Shown here: piece by piece, positions 48,191-58,352 of the stretch
Position numbering within the stretch: the first letter of the stretch is position 1
How the letters are laid out: each line of letters opens with the position of its first letter
Assembly (NCBI GenBank): GCA_937125455.1
Contig: CAKZLK010000052.1
Location: 1-64,000 of the forward strand
Direction of reading: 5' to 3'
Origin: an uncultured Aequorivita sp.
GTDB taxonomy: Bacteria; Bacteroidota; Bacteroidia; Flavobacteriales; Flavobacteriaceae
Length of the DNA stretch: 64,000 nt
Notes under the pieces: generated by a model
Database searches by the model: none
Seen by the model: the letters and a program-made list of their open reading frames with translations, nothing else
What the model was told of the DNA's origin: nothing
Program-made: the position numbers and the translations under genes

Positions 48191-48919
48191 ATGTATCAAG
48201 CTCTAAAAAAAGTAGCGCTTTCTGTCATTCCGAAAAAAATGCTCTTTGAAAACGAGATTTTTTTTCGGTCTATTTTTGCATTTCACTTACGTGGTAAAAA
48301 ACACGAATGTACTGTTTGTGGTCACGGACTTAAAAAATTTATCGCAATTCCAGACGGTGATCTGCTCTGCCCTTTTTGCGGAAGTCGTTCCCGAACCCGA
48401 CGCCTTTATTATTTTCTAAATGAAAATGATTTGATTCACGGAAAAGTGCTCCATTTTTCACCTTCACGAAGTGTTTACCGGTTGCTCAAAAAGAATTCCA
48501 AAATAAAGTATTTCAGCACCGATTTTGAAGACGAATTTCTTGCAGATTATCGGTATGACATTACCCAAATTACTTTGGAAAACGATTTTTTTGACCTCAT
48601 AATCTGTTACCATATTTTAGAGCATATTGAAAACGATAAAAGAGCAATACAAGAATTGCACCGGGTTTTGAAACCTGCTGGAACTTGCATAATTCAAACG
48701 CCGTTTAATGAAGGAAACATTTACGAAGATTTTTCAAAAAGGACTCCCGAAGAAAGATTAAAAGCTTTTGGTCAAGATGACCACGTGCGTATTTATTCAG
48801 TGGAAGGTTTGCAGCAACGATTGAAAGAAAACGGCTTTCAAGATGTGGAAATCAAAACTTTTCCGGCAAACGAGCGTTACGGGTTTATGGAAGAAACTCT
48901 ATTAATCGCCAAAAAATGA
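48191..48919 (+). CDS. Class I SAM methyltransferase with N-terminal zinc-ribbon
   Basis: 242 residues from the ATG at 48191. A TTG-started extension to 48173 is rejected because it adds only six residues and overlaps a TATTTTAG promoter-like sequence. A four-cysteine zinc ribbon (CTVCGHGL ... CPFCGSRS, about residues 36-65) precedes a methyltransferase core with IICYHILEHIENDKRAI and LHRVLKPAGTCII. The substrate is unknown; glycan or lipid methylation fits the surroundings. The stop overlaps the next start (ATGA). Confidence 0.85.
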   Translation: MYQALKKVALSVIPKKMLFENEIFFRSIFAFHLRGKKHECTVCGHGLKKFIAIPDGDLLCPFCGSRSRTRRLYYFLNENDLIHGKVLHFSPSRSVYRLLKKNSKIKYFSTDFEDEFLADYRYDITQITLENDFFDLIICYHILEHIENDKRAIQELHRVLKPAGTCIIQTPFNEGNIYEDFSKRTPEERLKAFGQDDHVRIYSVEGLQQRLKENGFQDVEIKTFPANERYGFMEETLLIAKK

Positions 48920-49812
48920 TTTCCATCCTTATTCCAACATACAACTACACTGTTTTTGCGTTAGTAGAAAACTTACAAAAACAATGTGAACGCGCCAATG
49001 TTGTCTATGAAATATTGGTTTTGGACGATGCTTCCACCGACAAAAGATCTTTGAAGGAAAATTCAAAAATCAATTTATTGAAGCAATGCAGTTTTCAGAT
49101 TTTGGACAAAAATATTGGCAGAAGTAAAATCCGCAATCTTTTGGCAGTAAAAGCAACGTATGATTGGCTGCTATTTTTGGATGCTGACACATTTCCTTCA
49201 AGTTCAGAATATATTGAAAAATATTTGGATGCATTTTCAAATAAAACTTCTGTAATTTTTGGCGGTATTGCATATCCAAAAAACGATTCCAAACAATACA
49301 GTTTGAGATATAAATACGGTATTGAACGCGAAAGCCTGTCGCTTGCAGAGCGAATCAAAAATCCTTACCGAAGTTTTATAACAATGGGATTCGCCATTAA
49401 AAAAGAAATTTTTAAAACTATTAAATTCAACGAAAAGCTCGCAGGTTATGGTTACGAAGATTCAGTTTTTGGGCATGAACTTCAAAAAAACAACATTTCC
49501 CTAATACATATAGACAATGCCGTGGTCCATTTGAATTTGGAAACCAATGATGATTTCATAAAAAAATCGCAATTGGCACTTCAAAATTTATTGAAATTTT
49601 ACAACGACGGTTCCGTTAATAGCGAAACCGTGAAAATCTTAAAAATCTATTTGAAATTAAAAAAATGGAACTTACGGTTTGCCGTGAAAGGATTTTTCAA
49701 TGTTTTTAAACACCCCATACTTAAAAACCTAAATTCTCCAAAACCTTCACTTTTGCTTTTTGATTTGTATCGCTTGGGTTATCTTAGTTCTCTAAATCCA
49801 AAAGATGCCTAA
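48916..49812 (+). CDS. Family 2 glycosyltransferase
   Basis: 298 residues. GT-A motifs: SILIPTYNYTVFALVENL, LDDASTDKRSL and the DxD equivalent LFLDADTFP. A C-terminal receptor-binding part with GYGYEDSVFGHEL follows. It is coupled to the methyltransferase upstream by a 4-nt overlap and to the next glycosyltransferase by 8 nt. Donor and acceptor sugars are unknown. Confidence 0.9.
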   Translation: MISILIPTYNYTVFALVENLQKQCERANVVYEILVLDDASTDKRSLKENSKINLLKQCSFQILDKNIGRSKIRNLLAVKATYDWLLFLDADTFPSSSEYIEKYLDAFSNKTSVIFGGIAYPKNDSKQYSLRYKYGIERESLSLAERIKNPYRSFITMGFAIKKEIFKTIKFNEKLAGYGYEDSVFGHELQKNNISLIHIDNAVVHLNLETNDDFIKKSQLALQNLLKFYNDGSVNSETVKILKIYLKLKKWNLRFAVKGFFNVFKHPILKNLNSPKPSLLLFDLYRLGYLSSLNPKDA

Positions 49813-50737
49813 ATTTTCGGTTGTCATATCTGTTTTCAATAAAGAAAAGTACATTGCAGACACTTTAAAAAGTGTCTTTGCGCAGACATTTACCGATTTT
49901 GAAGTAGTGATTTTAAACGATGGCTCCACAGACAATAGCGAAGCTGAAATCCTCAAATTCAACGATTCACGTATTCGTTATTTTTCAAAAGAAAATCAAG
50001 GTGCTGGTGCCGCACGCAATTTTGTAATAAAAAAAGCACTGCATGACTATATTGCTCTCCTAGACGCTGATGATTATTGGCATCCTTATTATTTGGAAGA
50101 ACAAGTCAATTTGATAAACAAATTTCCAAATGAATCAGTTTTCGCCACAGCTATTGAAATTGAAAAGAAAGGAAAAATATACCCTTCAGTATATTCAGTT
50201 CATAACTTAGTGCCAAATGAAATACAAATTGTGAATTTTTTTTCCGCAAGTTTTTTAAACTCAATACTAACTAGTAGCAGTACTGTTCTAAATAAGTTTG
50301 TATTTTCAAACATAGGATATTATGACCCTTCAATTAAAAGTGGTCAGGATACGGATTTATGGATTAGATTAGGTTTAGAATATCCCGTCGTTTTTTTGAA
50401 TAAATCCTGTGCAGTTTACCGTTATGCATTGGAAAGCCTCTCAAATTCAAAATTAAAAGTTTCCCAAAAAGCTTCCTTTGAAAAATTTGAGCTCTTCGAA
50501 AAGAATAATCCCGCCCTTAAAAAATTTCTGGATTTAAACAGATATTCGCTGTGTATCTTGGCTAAAATAGAAGGCAATAAAGAAGCCTTTAAGAAGAATT
50601 TTCAGAAAATAAACCAAGAAAATCTCAGTAAAAAGCAACAGTTTCTACTTCGGCAAAACAAAACCATATTAAAGTATCTTTCAAAAACGAAAGACAATTT
50701 GGAAAAGCTGGGATTGCGGTTAGGCACCTTTAAATAA
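49805..50737 (+). CDS. Family 2 glycosyltransferase
   Basis: 310 residues. SVVISVFNKEKYIADTLKSV, ILNDGSTDNSE, GAGAARN and LLDADDYWHP are classical family 2 motifs. A C-terminal helical tail follows. Its 3' end overlaps the 3' end of the opposite-strand fdtA-like gene by 18 bp. Confidence 0.9.
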   Translation: MPKFSVVISVFNKEKYIADTLKSVFAQTFTDFEVVILNDGSTDNSEAEILKFNDSRIRYFSKENQGAGAARNFVIKKALHDYIALLDADDYWHPYYLEEQVNLINKFPNESVFATAIEIEKKGKIYPSVYSVHNLVPNEIQIVNFFSASFLNSILTSSSTVLNKFVFSNIGYYDPSIKSGQDTDLWIRLGLEYPVVFLNKSCAVYRYALESLSNSKLKVSQKASFEKFELFEKNNPALKKFLDLNRYSLCILAKIEGNKEAFKKNFQKINQENLSKKQQFLLRQNKTILKYLSKTKDNLEKLGLRLGTFK

Positions 50738-51139
50738 CTTAAAATCTTCGTACTCACGAATATAATCGTCTTCGTTGTATTCTTCGCTTACCAGTGAAAG
50801 GCATACAGCTCCAGAAGAAAAATTTTCTAATTCCCGCCAAACCCCATTCGGAATCAATAAGCCTCTGTCCGGCCTGTTCAAAGTGATAATTCTTCGCTTT
50901 TTTCCATTGTCCAAAACCACATCAAAACTACCGCTTAAGGCAATTAAAAATTGTTGCAGCTCTTTGTGAGCATGGCCACCACGTGTGGACGAACTTGGAA
51001 CGTCATACAAATAATAAACTCGTTTTATTACAAATGGCAAAAAATCCTTTTCGACTACTGATAAGTTTCCACGACCGTCCGGATCGCTGATTTTAGGTAT
51101 TTCTCTGAGTTCTATTTTATCTAAATCAATGTATTGCAT
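50720..51139 (-). CDS. fdtA: FdtA/QdtA-type dTDP-sugar 3,4-ketoisomerase (cupin)
   Basis: 139 residues. The single cupin has the family motif TRGGHAHKELQQF with R53, H56 and H58. In FdtA/QdtA the two histidines are the catalytic pair that convert dTDP-4-keto-6-deoxyglucose to its 3-keto isomer. Whether the product goes to Fuc3N or Qui3N cannot be read from this sequence. The matching aminotransferase lies 3.7 kb away (54796-55896). It overlaps the upstream GT4 gene by 14 nt. Confidence 0.85.
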   Translation of the reverse strand: MQYIDLDKIELREIPKISDPDGRGNLSVVEKDFLPFVIKRVYYLYDVPSSSTRGGHAHKELQQFLIALSGSFDVVLDNGKKRRIITLNRPDRGLLIPNGVWRELENFSSGAVCLSLVSEEYNEDDYIREYEDFKLFKGA

Positions 51140-52235
51140 GCTGTAAAGTTTGGTTCCATTTTTCAGAAATGGCCTGCATTGAAAATTTCGCTACAGATGG
51201 TTTTGTGTTTTTTTGAAGGGTTTTATACAAATCCTCTTCAAAACATAAAGTTTGCAACGCTTCCGAAAATAAAGGTAAACTTCTTTCGGCAATCAACAAA
51301 CCGTTTTTTTTGTTCTGTACAATTTCCGAAGGGCCCGAAATTATATCCAATGATACCACAGGTGTTCCCAATGAAAGTGATTCTACCAAGACCATTGGAA
51401 AACCTTCGTATTTACTGGTAAGCGTTACACAACGAGCTTTTTTAATAATTTCAAAAGGGTTTTTAGTAAATGGCAAAAACAAAATATGTTTTGCGCAGGA
51501 CTTTGAAGCTGCCAATTTTTGAAGCATTTCCTTGTCCTTTCCATCACCCAAAATAACGAGATGGATGTCCTTTTCCCAAACTTTCGATTGTGAAAAGGCT
51601 TCAATCAAAAATGAAAAATCTTTAATTGAATCATCCAATCGACCATAGGAAAGTATGTACTTTTTGTTTTGAAGAATTTTGGGAAACTCGCCGTTTTCAT
51701 TTTCCCATTTAGGATTAAAAGCATTATGGATCGTTAAGGAATTATCTATCCCTTCGCTTCTTAAAATTTTGGTTTCAATGTATTCAGAAACGGCAACATT
51801 CAAAAGGTTTTTCTTACAGATTTTTGAAAATGCTGACGGATTTTCAGTAAGGTATTCCGTTTTTTTTGAACTGTGCACCACATAAATTTTTTTCAGTTCG
51901 CGATAGATGAATTTTGAATAAAACAATTCGCGTTCAAAATTATTTTTAGGTCGGTGATCAATTAGTACATCAAAATTTTTCTGCTTTAAATAATTCCGAA
52001 ATTTTCGAAAGCGCAGCAATCGTTTCACTAAAGTATCTTTTTCGGTTTTTAACTTCCCTAAATTCAGTATTTGCCCACTGTATGGATAATCAACTTCATC
52101 ATTCAAAACAATTATATGTACTTCGTGCCCCTTTGCTTCCAACATTTGTGAAAGCATGGCGCACGAGCGCTCCAAACCGCCCTTTGCAAGCGAAATGGAT
52201 ACTAGGCACACTTTGAATTTCTTTTCAGTGCCCAT
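51126..52235 (-). CDS. Family 4 glycosyltransferase
   Basis: 369 residues with a GT-B fold. The N-terminal part starts KVCLVSISLAKGGLERSCAM, and the C-terminal part contains SKYEGFPMVLVESLSLGTPV with the E-x7-E motif of GT4 enzymes. It probably adds a sugar to the O-antigen or exopolysaccharide unit. It is followed directly by fdtA in a two-gene unit with its own promoter. Confidence 0.9.
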   Translation of the reverse strand: MGTEKKFKVCLVSISLAKGGLERSCAMLSQMLEAKGHEVHIIVLNDEVDYPYSGQILNLGKLKTEKDTLVKRLLRFRKFRNYLKQKNFDVLIDHRPKNNFERELFYSKFIYRELKKIYVVHSSKKTEYLTENPSAFSKICKKNLLNVAVSEYIETKILRSEGIDNSLTIHNAFNPKWENENGEFPKILQNKKYILSYGRLDDSIKDFSFLIEAFSQSKVWEKDIHLVILGDGKDKEMLQKLAASKSCAKHILFLPFTKNPFEIIKKARCVTLTSKYEGFPMVLVESLSLGTPVVSLDIISGPSEIVQNKKNGLLIAERSLPLFSEALQTLCFEEDLYKTLQKNTKPSVAKFSMQAISEKWNQTLQHAIH

Positions 52236-52268
52236 CGCTATTTATTATGTATTTTTGGTTGCACAAAG

Positions 52269-52295
52269 CAAATATAGCTTTTATGAAACATCCAA
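52269..52295 (-). promoter_or_regulatory. Candidate promoter of the GT4-fdtA unit
   Basis: TATATTTG (52269-52276, minus strand) matches TAnnTTTG. A TTGG (52292-52295) lies about 16 bp upstream of it. The leader would be about 27 nt. Confidence 0.55.
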
Positions 52296-52369
52296 GGCTA
52301 ACTTTTGACCCTTCAAAAAAAATGTATTGGGATGTTGCATGTGACCATTAAATAAAATATTATCGACAC

Positions 52370-53509
52370 ATGAAAATACTTTTGGTGGGTGAATACAGCA
52401 GGTTGCACAATTCCTTAAAGGAAGGTTTGCAAGTACTTGGCCACGAAGTAATGTTGGTTTCTACAGGTGATGAATTTAAAAATTTTCCATCAGATATACT
52501 TTTAAAACGAAAATACAATTCGGGGATTTTAAAAAAAGTAAAGGTTGGCCTATTCAAACTTTTTGGTTTCGATATTTCTTCCATTTCCTTAAAAAATCAA
52601 TTCTTTCAGCAGAAAGAAAATTTTCAAGGTTATGATATTGTGCAATTGATAAACGAAAGTCCACTTGGAATTTTGCCTAAATACGAAAAAAAAATCATTT
52701 CCTTTTTAAGGAAAAACAACCAAAAACTCTTTCTGCTTTCGTGTGGAACGGATTGGACAAGTGTGAAATATGGGTATGAAAAAAAGTTTCGCTATTCTAT
52801 TTTTAATCCTCTGTTGGATGGTAAAGTCTCAGAAAAGGAGTTTTTTCCGGCACTGAAATATTTGAAACCAGAATACAAGGATTTGCATGATTTTGTTTTT
52901 GAAAAAGTGAACGGTGTAATTGCTTCCGATTTAGATTATGATATTCCACTCCAAGGAAACAAAAAGTATTGTGGATTGATTCCAAATCCCGTAAATACTA
53001 AAAAATTAGAATATCACTCGCTCGGCACAAAAGAAAAGACCATCATCTTTCACGGTATCAACCGTGCTAATTATTTCAAAAAAGGAAATGATTATTTTGA
53101 AGATGCCCTAAAAAAAATTCAACAAAAATATCCTTCAAGAGTTACAGTCATATCGGTTGAAAACTTACCGTATTCTGAATATATCGAAAAATATAATTCA
53201 GCACACATTCTTTTGGACCAAGTGTTTGCATACGACCAAGGCTATAATGCTTTAGAAGCGATGGCAAAGGGAAAGGTGGTTTTTACTGGAGCAGAAAATG
53301 AATTTTTGGAGCGGTTTAATCTGAAGGAAGACGAAGTGTGTATAAATGCACTACCGGATGTTGACTATTTATTCAAAAAAATGGAAGAATTAATTTTGAA
53401 TCCTGAAAGACTAACTTCTATTTCAAGCAATGCCCGAAAGTTTATTGAAGCCGAACACGACTATGTTGCTATTGCTAGAAGATATTTAGAAATTTGGGGG
53501 AAAGCTTAG
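52370..53509 (+). CDS. GT-B glycosyltransferase (family 1-like)
   Basis: 379 residues. It begins MKILLVGEYSRLHNSLKEGL. The C-terminal donor-binding half has VISVENLPYSEYIEKYNSAH and DQGYNALEAMAKGKVVFTGA, typical of GT4-like enzymes. It is not in a recognised subgroup. It converges with the flippase gene, with a 4-bp overlap of the 3' ends. Confidence 0.82.
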   Translation: MKILLVGEYSRLHNSLKEGLQVLGHEVMLVSTGDEFKNFPSDILLKRKYNSGILKKVKVGLFKLFGFDISSISLKNQFFQQKENFQGYDIVQLINESPLGILPKYEKKIISFLRKNNQKLFLLSCGTDWTSVKYGYEKKFRYSIFNPLLDGKVSEKEFFPALKYLKPEYKDLHDFVFEKVNGVIASDLDYDIPLQGNKKYCGLIPNPVNTKKLEYHSLGTKEKTIIFHGINRANYFKKGNDYFEDALKKIQQKYPSRVTVISVENLPYSEYIEKYNSAHILLDQVFAYDQGYNALEAMAKGKVVFTGAENEFLERFNLKEDEVCINALPDVDYLFKKMEELILNPERLTSISSNARKFIEAEHDYVAIARRYLEIWGKA

Positions 53510-54795
53510 CTTTCTATTTTTTTCTGCTTTCTGAAATAGCGAAACACGAGGTAAAAAACCACGAAAAAGTAAACCACATATCTTAAAAAGTGTGCCATTA
53601 CAACACCTTCTACTCCATAGATTCCTGCGAAATAATAGGAAAAACCATAGAAAAGCGCAAGTGACAATATTTCTGAAAAGATAAAGTTTCGCACCATTTT
53701 TTTTGCTAAAAACTGATAGCCTAAAACAATAGCCGCAAGACGAACAAAATCACCCAAAAGTTGCCATTTAAATAGCGGAGCCATTCCGTTAAAATCAGGA
53801 TAAATAATTTGGATTACATAATCCCTTAAAAAGTAAATTAACAACATTCCCACTCCAAAAAGCGGCAACAATGTCTTGTAAATATTAAAAAGTTCAGCTT
53901 TAAAATCGGTTTTATTATAAATTCCCGAAAATTTTGGAAGCACATATAAAGTAAAAATAGCACTCGAGAAAACCATATAATTCTTGGAAATATTGGTCAT
54001 TGCCGTCCACGTTCCAGCTTCATTTTCAGACAATCGATTTGTTACCATGAGCCTGATATCCAATTCAACATAATTCAACAAAACCGTAGAGAAAAAAGAC
54101 ATTAAAGAAAAAGCCAACAGACTTTTTGCCATTGGGATTTTGAACTTAAGTTGTGAAAACTGAACATATTCCCGAAGTACTTTTATGAATATAAAAAGCA
54201 TCACTACAAACTGTAATGCCGGAGTAATTGCAATAGCAATAAGTGCCCCGTCAATATTGTTGGTAAGAAGTAACGAAACAGTTAGAATAGCACTTAAAAC
54301 ATAACTGAAAAGATCTATACCAGCCAGTTTTTTGTAGCGGGAAAGTCCATTGACAATACCGTTAAAAACACGGTACATGCTTATAAAGGGCACTACAACC
54401 GCTAACAATTTTATGAGATAAATATAATCTGAAGAATCAAAAATAGTAGTACTTAGGTAATCCGCACCAAAGAACAATACGGAAGAGACAACCAGGGTTC
54501 CTAGCACTGTAAAAACAAAAGTAGTAGAAAATAATTTTTGGAGTTGCTCTTTGTCATCTTTATATTCGGCAACATATTTTACAACGCCGCTAAACATTCC
54601 TACGGAAGCAAACGAACTGAGCATTTCCAAAATATTCCGAAGCGAACCAATTTTTGCTATTCCAGCTTCCCCAACAATCTCTGCTAATAACCGCTGAATA
54701 AAAAGTGAAATAACCAACCGAATAGCAATAACACCAGCATTCAAAGATGTCATCTTTAAAAGTAAGTTACCGCGTATGGCTTTTGGAATTTTCAA
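53506..54795 (-). CDS. Wzx-like O-antigen/lipid-linked oligosaccharide flippase
   Basis: 429 residues with about 12 transmembrane helices, MATE/polysaccharide-flippase fold. The amino end (KAIRGNLLLKMTSLNAGVIA) and VGEAGIAKIGSLRNILEMLS match WzxE-type translocases. The only start that keeps the conserved N-terminus is TTG at 54795, right after the upstream stop. An ATG at 54753 is an alternative. It would move completed repeat units across the inner membrane. Confidence 0.88.
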   Translation of the reverse strand: MKIPKAIRGNLLLKMTSLNAGVIAIRLVISLFIQRLLAEIVGEAGIAKIGSLRNILEMLSSFASVGMFSGVVKYVAEYKDDKEQLQKLFSTTFVFTVLGTLVVSSVLFFGADYLSTTIFDSSDYIYLIKLLAVVVPFISMYRVFNGIVNGLSRYKKLAGIDLFSYVLSAILTVSLLLTNNIDGALIAIAITPALQFVVMLFIFIKVLREYVQFSQLKFKIPMAKSLLAFSLMSFFSTVLLNYVELDIRLMVTNRLSENEAGTWTAMTNISKNYMVFSSAIFTLYVLPKFSGIYNKTDFKAELFNIYKTLLPLFGVGMLLIYFLRDYVIQIIYPDFNGMAPLFKWQLLGDFVRLAAIVLGYQFLAKKMVRNFIFSEILSLALFYGFSYYFAGIYGVEGVVMAHFLRYVVYFFVVFYLVFRYFRKQKKIES

Positions 54796-55896
54796 TTAAT
54801 AGTTGTTTAAAATAGAAATCACTTTTTCCACATCTTCTTCAGTTAACAAAGGACTCATTGGGATGCTTAGCACTTCATTGTGAATCAGTTCAGTTACAGG
54901 AAAATTAAAATGAGAATATTCCAAAAGTGCTTTTTGTTTGTGTGGTGGAATTGGGTAATGAATTAAATGCCCTATCCCATTCCGATCCAAATAATCGATG
55001 AAATGATTTCTATTTTCTACACGAACTACAAAAAGATGGAACACATGATTGTCACCACCATCATATTTTGGAAGTACTATCTTTTTGTTATTTATTTGCG
55101 ATATATATTTTTTGGCAATTATCCTTCGGCGTTCGTTATCTGAATCTAGAGTTGGAAGTTTAATGTTCAAAAACGCCGCCTGAAGTTCATCCAATCTTGA
55201 ATTAAAACCAAGTAGCTCATTCACATATTTGGTGGAAGTACCATAATTTCTGAGTTTTTTGATTACTTCGGCGAGATCATCATCATTAGTGGTTACCGCT
55301 CCCCCATCACCCAAAGCGCCCAAGTTTTTAGTTGGATAAAAACTGAATCCAGCCGCATTACCTATATTTCCAGCCCTTTTTCCTTCTCTTGTTTTTGCGC
55401 CATGAGCCTGGGCTGCATCTTCAATAACAAGCAAATTATTTTCTTTTGAAATCTTTGAAATTTCTTCCATTGGGGAGAGTTGTCCGTAAAGATGGACTGG
55501 CATTATGGCTTTTGTATTTTCAGAAATTGAATTTTTTAATGAATCAATATTGAAATTATAGGTGTTAAAATCTGCTTCCACCAAAATCGGTTTTAATCCA
55601 GCTTGCTTTATTGCTAAAATTGTTGCGATATACGTGTTCGAAGCTACCAATACCTCATCGTTCTCCTTAAGCTTTCCAAGTGTTTTATAGCCTTCTAAAA
55701 TTAACCTTAGTGCGTCCAAACCATTTCCAACACCTACGCAGTGCTTCACGTCACAAAACCTAGCAAAATTAGCTTCAAACACTTTTACTTCATTTCCCAA
55801 AATATAATATCCAGACTCCAAAAATTGTTTGAAGCTTTTGTGAAATTCTACTTCAAAACGCTGATTAATTGCTTTTAAGTCCAAAAAAGGAATCAT
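54796..55896 (-). CDS. fdtB: FdtB/DegT-type sugar-nucleotide aminotransferase
   Basis: 366 residues. The DegT/DnrJ/EryC1/StrS fold has the PLP lysine K190 ([17 protein letters not shown]) and the aspartate in [11 protein letters not shown] (D160). With the FdtA-like isomerase nearby, it most likely forms a dTDP-3-amino-3,6-dideoxyhexose. It overlaps the acyltransferase gene by 4 nt (ATGA), which suggests that the product is then N-acylated. Confidence 0.87.
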   Translation of the reverse strand: MIPFLDLKAINQRFEVEFHKSFKQFLESGYYILGNEVKVFEANFARFCDVKHCVGVGNGLDALRLILEGYKTLGKLKENDEVLVASNTYIATILAIKQAGLKPILVEADFNTYNFNIDSLKNSISENTKAIMPVHLYGQLSPMEEISKISKENNLLVIEDAAQAHGAKTREGKRAGNIGNAAGFSFYPTKNLGALGDGGAVTTNDDDLAEVIKKLRNYGTSTKYVNELLGFNSRLDELQAAFLNIKLPTLDSDNERRRIIAKKYISQINNKKIVLPKYDGGDNHVFHLFVVRVENRNHFIDYLDRNGIGHLIHYPIPPHKQKALLEYSHFNFPVTELIHNEVLSIPMSPLLTEEDVEKVISILNNY

Positions 55897-56900
55897 ATAA
55901 AAATAGTATTTAAAAGGTGGTGGTTTTCAGTTTTGATTTCATAAAAATCGTGCACAATACTTCTTCCGCCAAAAGTTTCTTTCCAATGAAGAAGTCCTTG
56001 GTTCACTTTCATTCCCTCTGCTTCGTTACTAATGCCGAAATCAAAATATTTTTTATGCGAAAAATGCGCTAATAAATAATTGAACAGAAAATCTAAAGCA
56101 CCCGTTTGGCGTCCTTCTTCATTAGCAGAAATATATTGTGTATGTGCCACAAAAGTTGTTTCAAAAATAGTGGCCCCAGCAACAATTTTATCATCTTTAC
56201 AAACATTGAATTGCCAGATGCTTCTGGGAAAACTAGATTGCAGCAATGTGATTTCCTCTAAGGAATGAACAGGTTTCTGATTGTGTACTTGCCTTAAATT
56301 CGGCTCCAAGACTTCCTCCCAAAAAGGCTTGAAGTTTGAATCTTCCTTAATCTGTAGTTTATTTTTCTCTCCTTTCCTTATTCCGCGTAATCGATTTGAA
56401 GATTTAATTTTTAACCGATTTTCATTTTCAACACAACTCGTTACATCGCGGCGTATTAATGCGGCTTTTGTTAAAAAAAGCAAGTAATCAATTTCATCAC
56501 TCGGCAATTGATGGTATATTTTGGGGAGCAATTTCAGTTTTAAAACAGCTATTTCTTCATTTTTTAGAAAAACGAGTATGCTTTTAAAAACCTGGAATGC
56601 TTCTTCAAAAGAAGCTTTTTTATTCAAAACCAACCCTCCGTAGCTCAAGCCTTGATGAGAATGCAATTCAGATTCCGAAATATTTGCAGGAAGTACTGCT
56701 ACCAACTTTCCATTTTTATAAACTAATAGCGAGTAATCTTGAAACCTAGCGGAATGATAATCCATAAAATCACGCTGGAACAGAAAGGTGGCATTCTTTG
56801 CTTCTTGCACAAAGTTGTCCCAAATTGTTTTTTGTGATGCTTGGTATTTTTTTATTTCGTAATTATCTTCCAATCTTTTTGTTTTCGATTTAGTTAGCAA
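55893..56900 (-). CDS. GNAT/FemAB-like acyltransferase
   Basis: About 335 residues. There is no ATG at the 5' end: TTG codons at 56900 or 56873 are the likely starts. A double-GNAT fold is indicated by [33 protein letters not shown] and [20 protein letters not shown]. The position after an amino-sugar aminotransferase suggests that it N-acylates the 3-amino sugar or a related amine (inference), in place of a classical FdtC hexapeptide transferase, which is not seen here. Confidence 0.8.
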   Translation of the reverse strand: MLTKSKTKRLEDNYEIKKYQASQKTIWDNFVQEAKNATFLFQRDFMDYHSARFQDYSLLVYKNGKLVAVLPANISESELHSHQGLSYGGLVLNKKASFEEAFQVFKSILVFLKNEEIAVLKLKLLPKIYHQLPSDEIDYLLFLTKAALIRRDVTSCVENENRLKIKSSNRLRGIRKGEKNKLQIKEDSNFKPFWEEVLEPNLRQVHNQKPVHSLEEITLLQSSFPRSIWQFNVCKDDKIVAGATIFETTFVAHTQYISANEEGRQTGALDFLFNYLLAHFSHKKYFDFGISNEAEGMKVNQGLLHWKETFGGRSIVHDFYEIKTENHHLLNTIFI

Positions 56901-58341
56901 TTACTTTTCCGTTATCGTCAATTACTGGTCGTACAGCTTTTGAAAAAGTACCGTTCTGAAGGTTATAACTCGAATTGTCTTCCAAATATTTCAAATATTC
57001 AGGGTTTTCGCTTAAAACTGAAAAAAGAACACGAAAAATATTCACATTACTTTTCAATTCAGTATCCATTCCTTCCATTAAATTTCCATTCCATTTTATA
57101 GCAGCCAAGGTTGAATAAATAGAATGTATTTGTTGTGGATCATTAGTTGAAAACATTTCAGGGTAACTGCCCAGTCCGACCCAGCCTCCGTGATCCGCCA
57201 AAATAATAACGATTGCATTTGGATCGTTTTTAGAAATATAAGCAACTGTATTCTCTAACCAACCGTTCACTTCTTTTATTTTTTCGATGTAGATATCGCG
57301 CTCCGCTGATTTTGAAGCTGCAAAATGAATGTGGTGTGGTAGCAATTTCTCCACAAAATAGAATCGTGGCCCTTTCACTTTCGAAGTGTCCATTGCGGCT
57401 TTCAAATCATCAAAAACTACTTTCTTCACATTATTGTCATTACTGAAGTAAGGGATTTCATCCGGATCTAAATTGTAATAATCATATCCAGGTTCTGGAC
57501 GGTTTTGCTGAAAATATTCATCTTGTACAATGAAGAAACTTGTATATCCATTATTCCTTAAAGTTTCAATCGCGGCATTGTTGCCAGCAATAAGATCACG
57601 GGCATTTGGCATATCAATGGATGGAAAAAGAACTTTTCCAAAACGGTGCTGCTTCATAGAGAACATTGACGAATTTGAAGTTAGACTTGCTGGGTAATTG
57701 CTTCGAAAATTTTCGTAAACTTTAAAATCGTGATTCTCCAACCAGCCATAAAAAGGATTGTTGTAATGATACAAATCGCTTTCCATCATATCCTGCCCAA
57801 CATAGCCGTCTGGCTGAATCATATAAATATTTGGAGTTTTTTTGAACTTTGTCTTTTCCATAGAATCAGGCAATTGCGCCCATTCCATTTTCCGTTCGTG
57901 TTCTACAATCTTGATGATACAATTAACCGTTGGAAGAATACTCATTAAAAGGATAATTACGAGTAATTTTTTAAAATGCGCGTGTAATTTCCAGGCTGCC
58001 AAAATTGAAACAATCAGCAAGCCTAAAAGCATTTTCTTTTTAATTGTAAGATACATCGCCTGCGACATGAGTGTTGCCACTGTCATTATTATCAATACAA
58101 AAAGAATGTGCAGTTTATATTTTGAAAGTAAATTAAAATATTTAAACCCTAAGGAAGCCACAGCAAAAACCAAAAGGGGTATTCCCATAAAAAAGAGCAG
58201 AAAAAACCCTAAATGTTCCCACGAATTGATTGCCGAGAAGTTATTTGAAAAGTAAAAAACCAACGGATAAAATCCACAAATTAAACCCGTAAGTAAAGGA
58301 TTAAAATTCTCTTTAAAATATTTTGTGAAGAAATTACTCAT
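56890..58341 (-). CDS. Membrane-anchored alkaline-phosphatase-superfamily protein, paralogue A
   Basis: 483 residues. About five transmembrane helices fill residues 15-145. The extracytoplasmic domain has metal-ligand-type motifs: IYMIQPDGY (D178), a Ser/Thr cluster YPASLTSNSSMFSMK (219-226) where the nucleophile would lie, and ILADHGGWVGLG (D383, H384). This is the layout of sulfatases, LTA synthases and phosphoethanolamine transferases. The chemistry and substrate are unknown. Most divergent of three tandem copies. It overlaps the acyltransferase gene by 11 nt. Confidence 0.8.
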   Translation of the reverse strand: MSNFFTKYFKENFNPLLTGLICGFYPLVFYFSNNFSAINSWEHLGFFLLFFMGIPLLVFAVASLGFKYFNLLSKYKLHILFVLIIMTVATLMSQAMYLTIKKKMLLGLLIVSILAAWKLHAHFKKLLVIILLMSILPTVNCIIKIVEHERKMEWAQLPDSMEKTKFKKTPNIYMIQPDGYVGQDMMESDLYHYNNPFYGWLENHDFKVYENFRSNYPASLTSNSSMFSMKQHRFGKVLFPSIDMPNARDLIAGNNAAIETLRNNGYTSFFIVQDEYFQQNRPEPGYDYYNLDPDEIPYFSNDNNVKKVVFDDLKAAMDTSKVKGPRFYFVEKLLPHHIHFAASKSAERDIYIEKIKEVNGWLENTVAYISKNDPNAIVIILADHGGWVGLGSYPEMFSTNDPQQIHSIYSTLAAIKWNGNLMEGMDTELKSNVNIFRVLFSVLSENPEYLKYLEDNSSYNLQNGTFSKAVRPVIDDNGKVIAN

Positions 58342-58352
58342 CTAATTAAAGG

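Noticed and set aside
55897-56900. Acyltransferase as a pseudogene because no ATG is present
   Set aside because: The frame is full length and coupled to both neighbours. TTG starts are also used by the neighbouring flippase gene.
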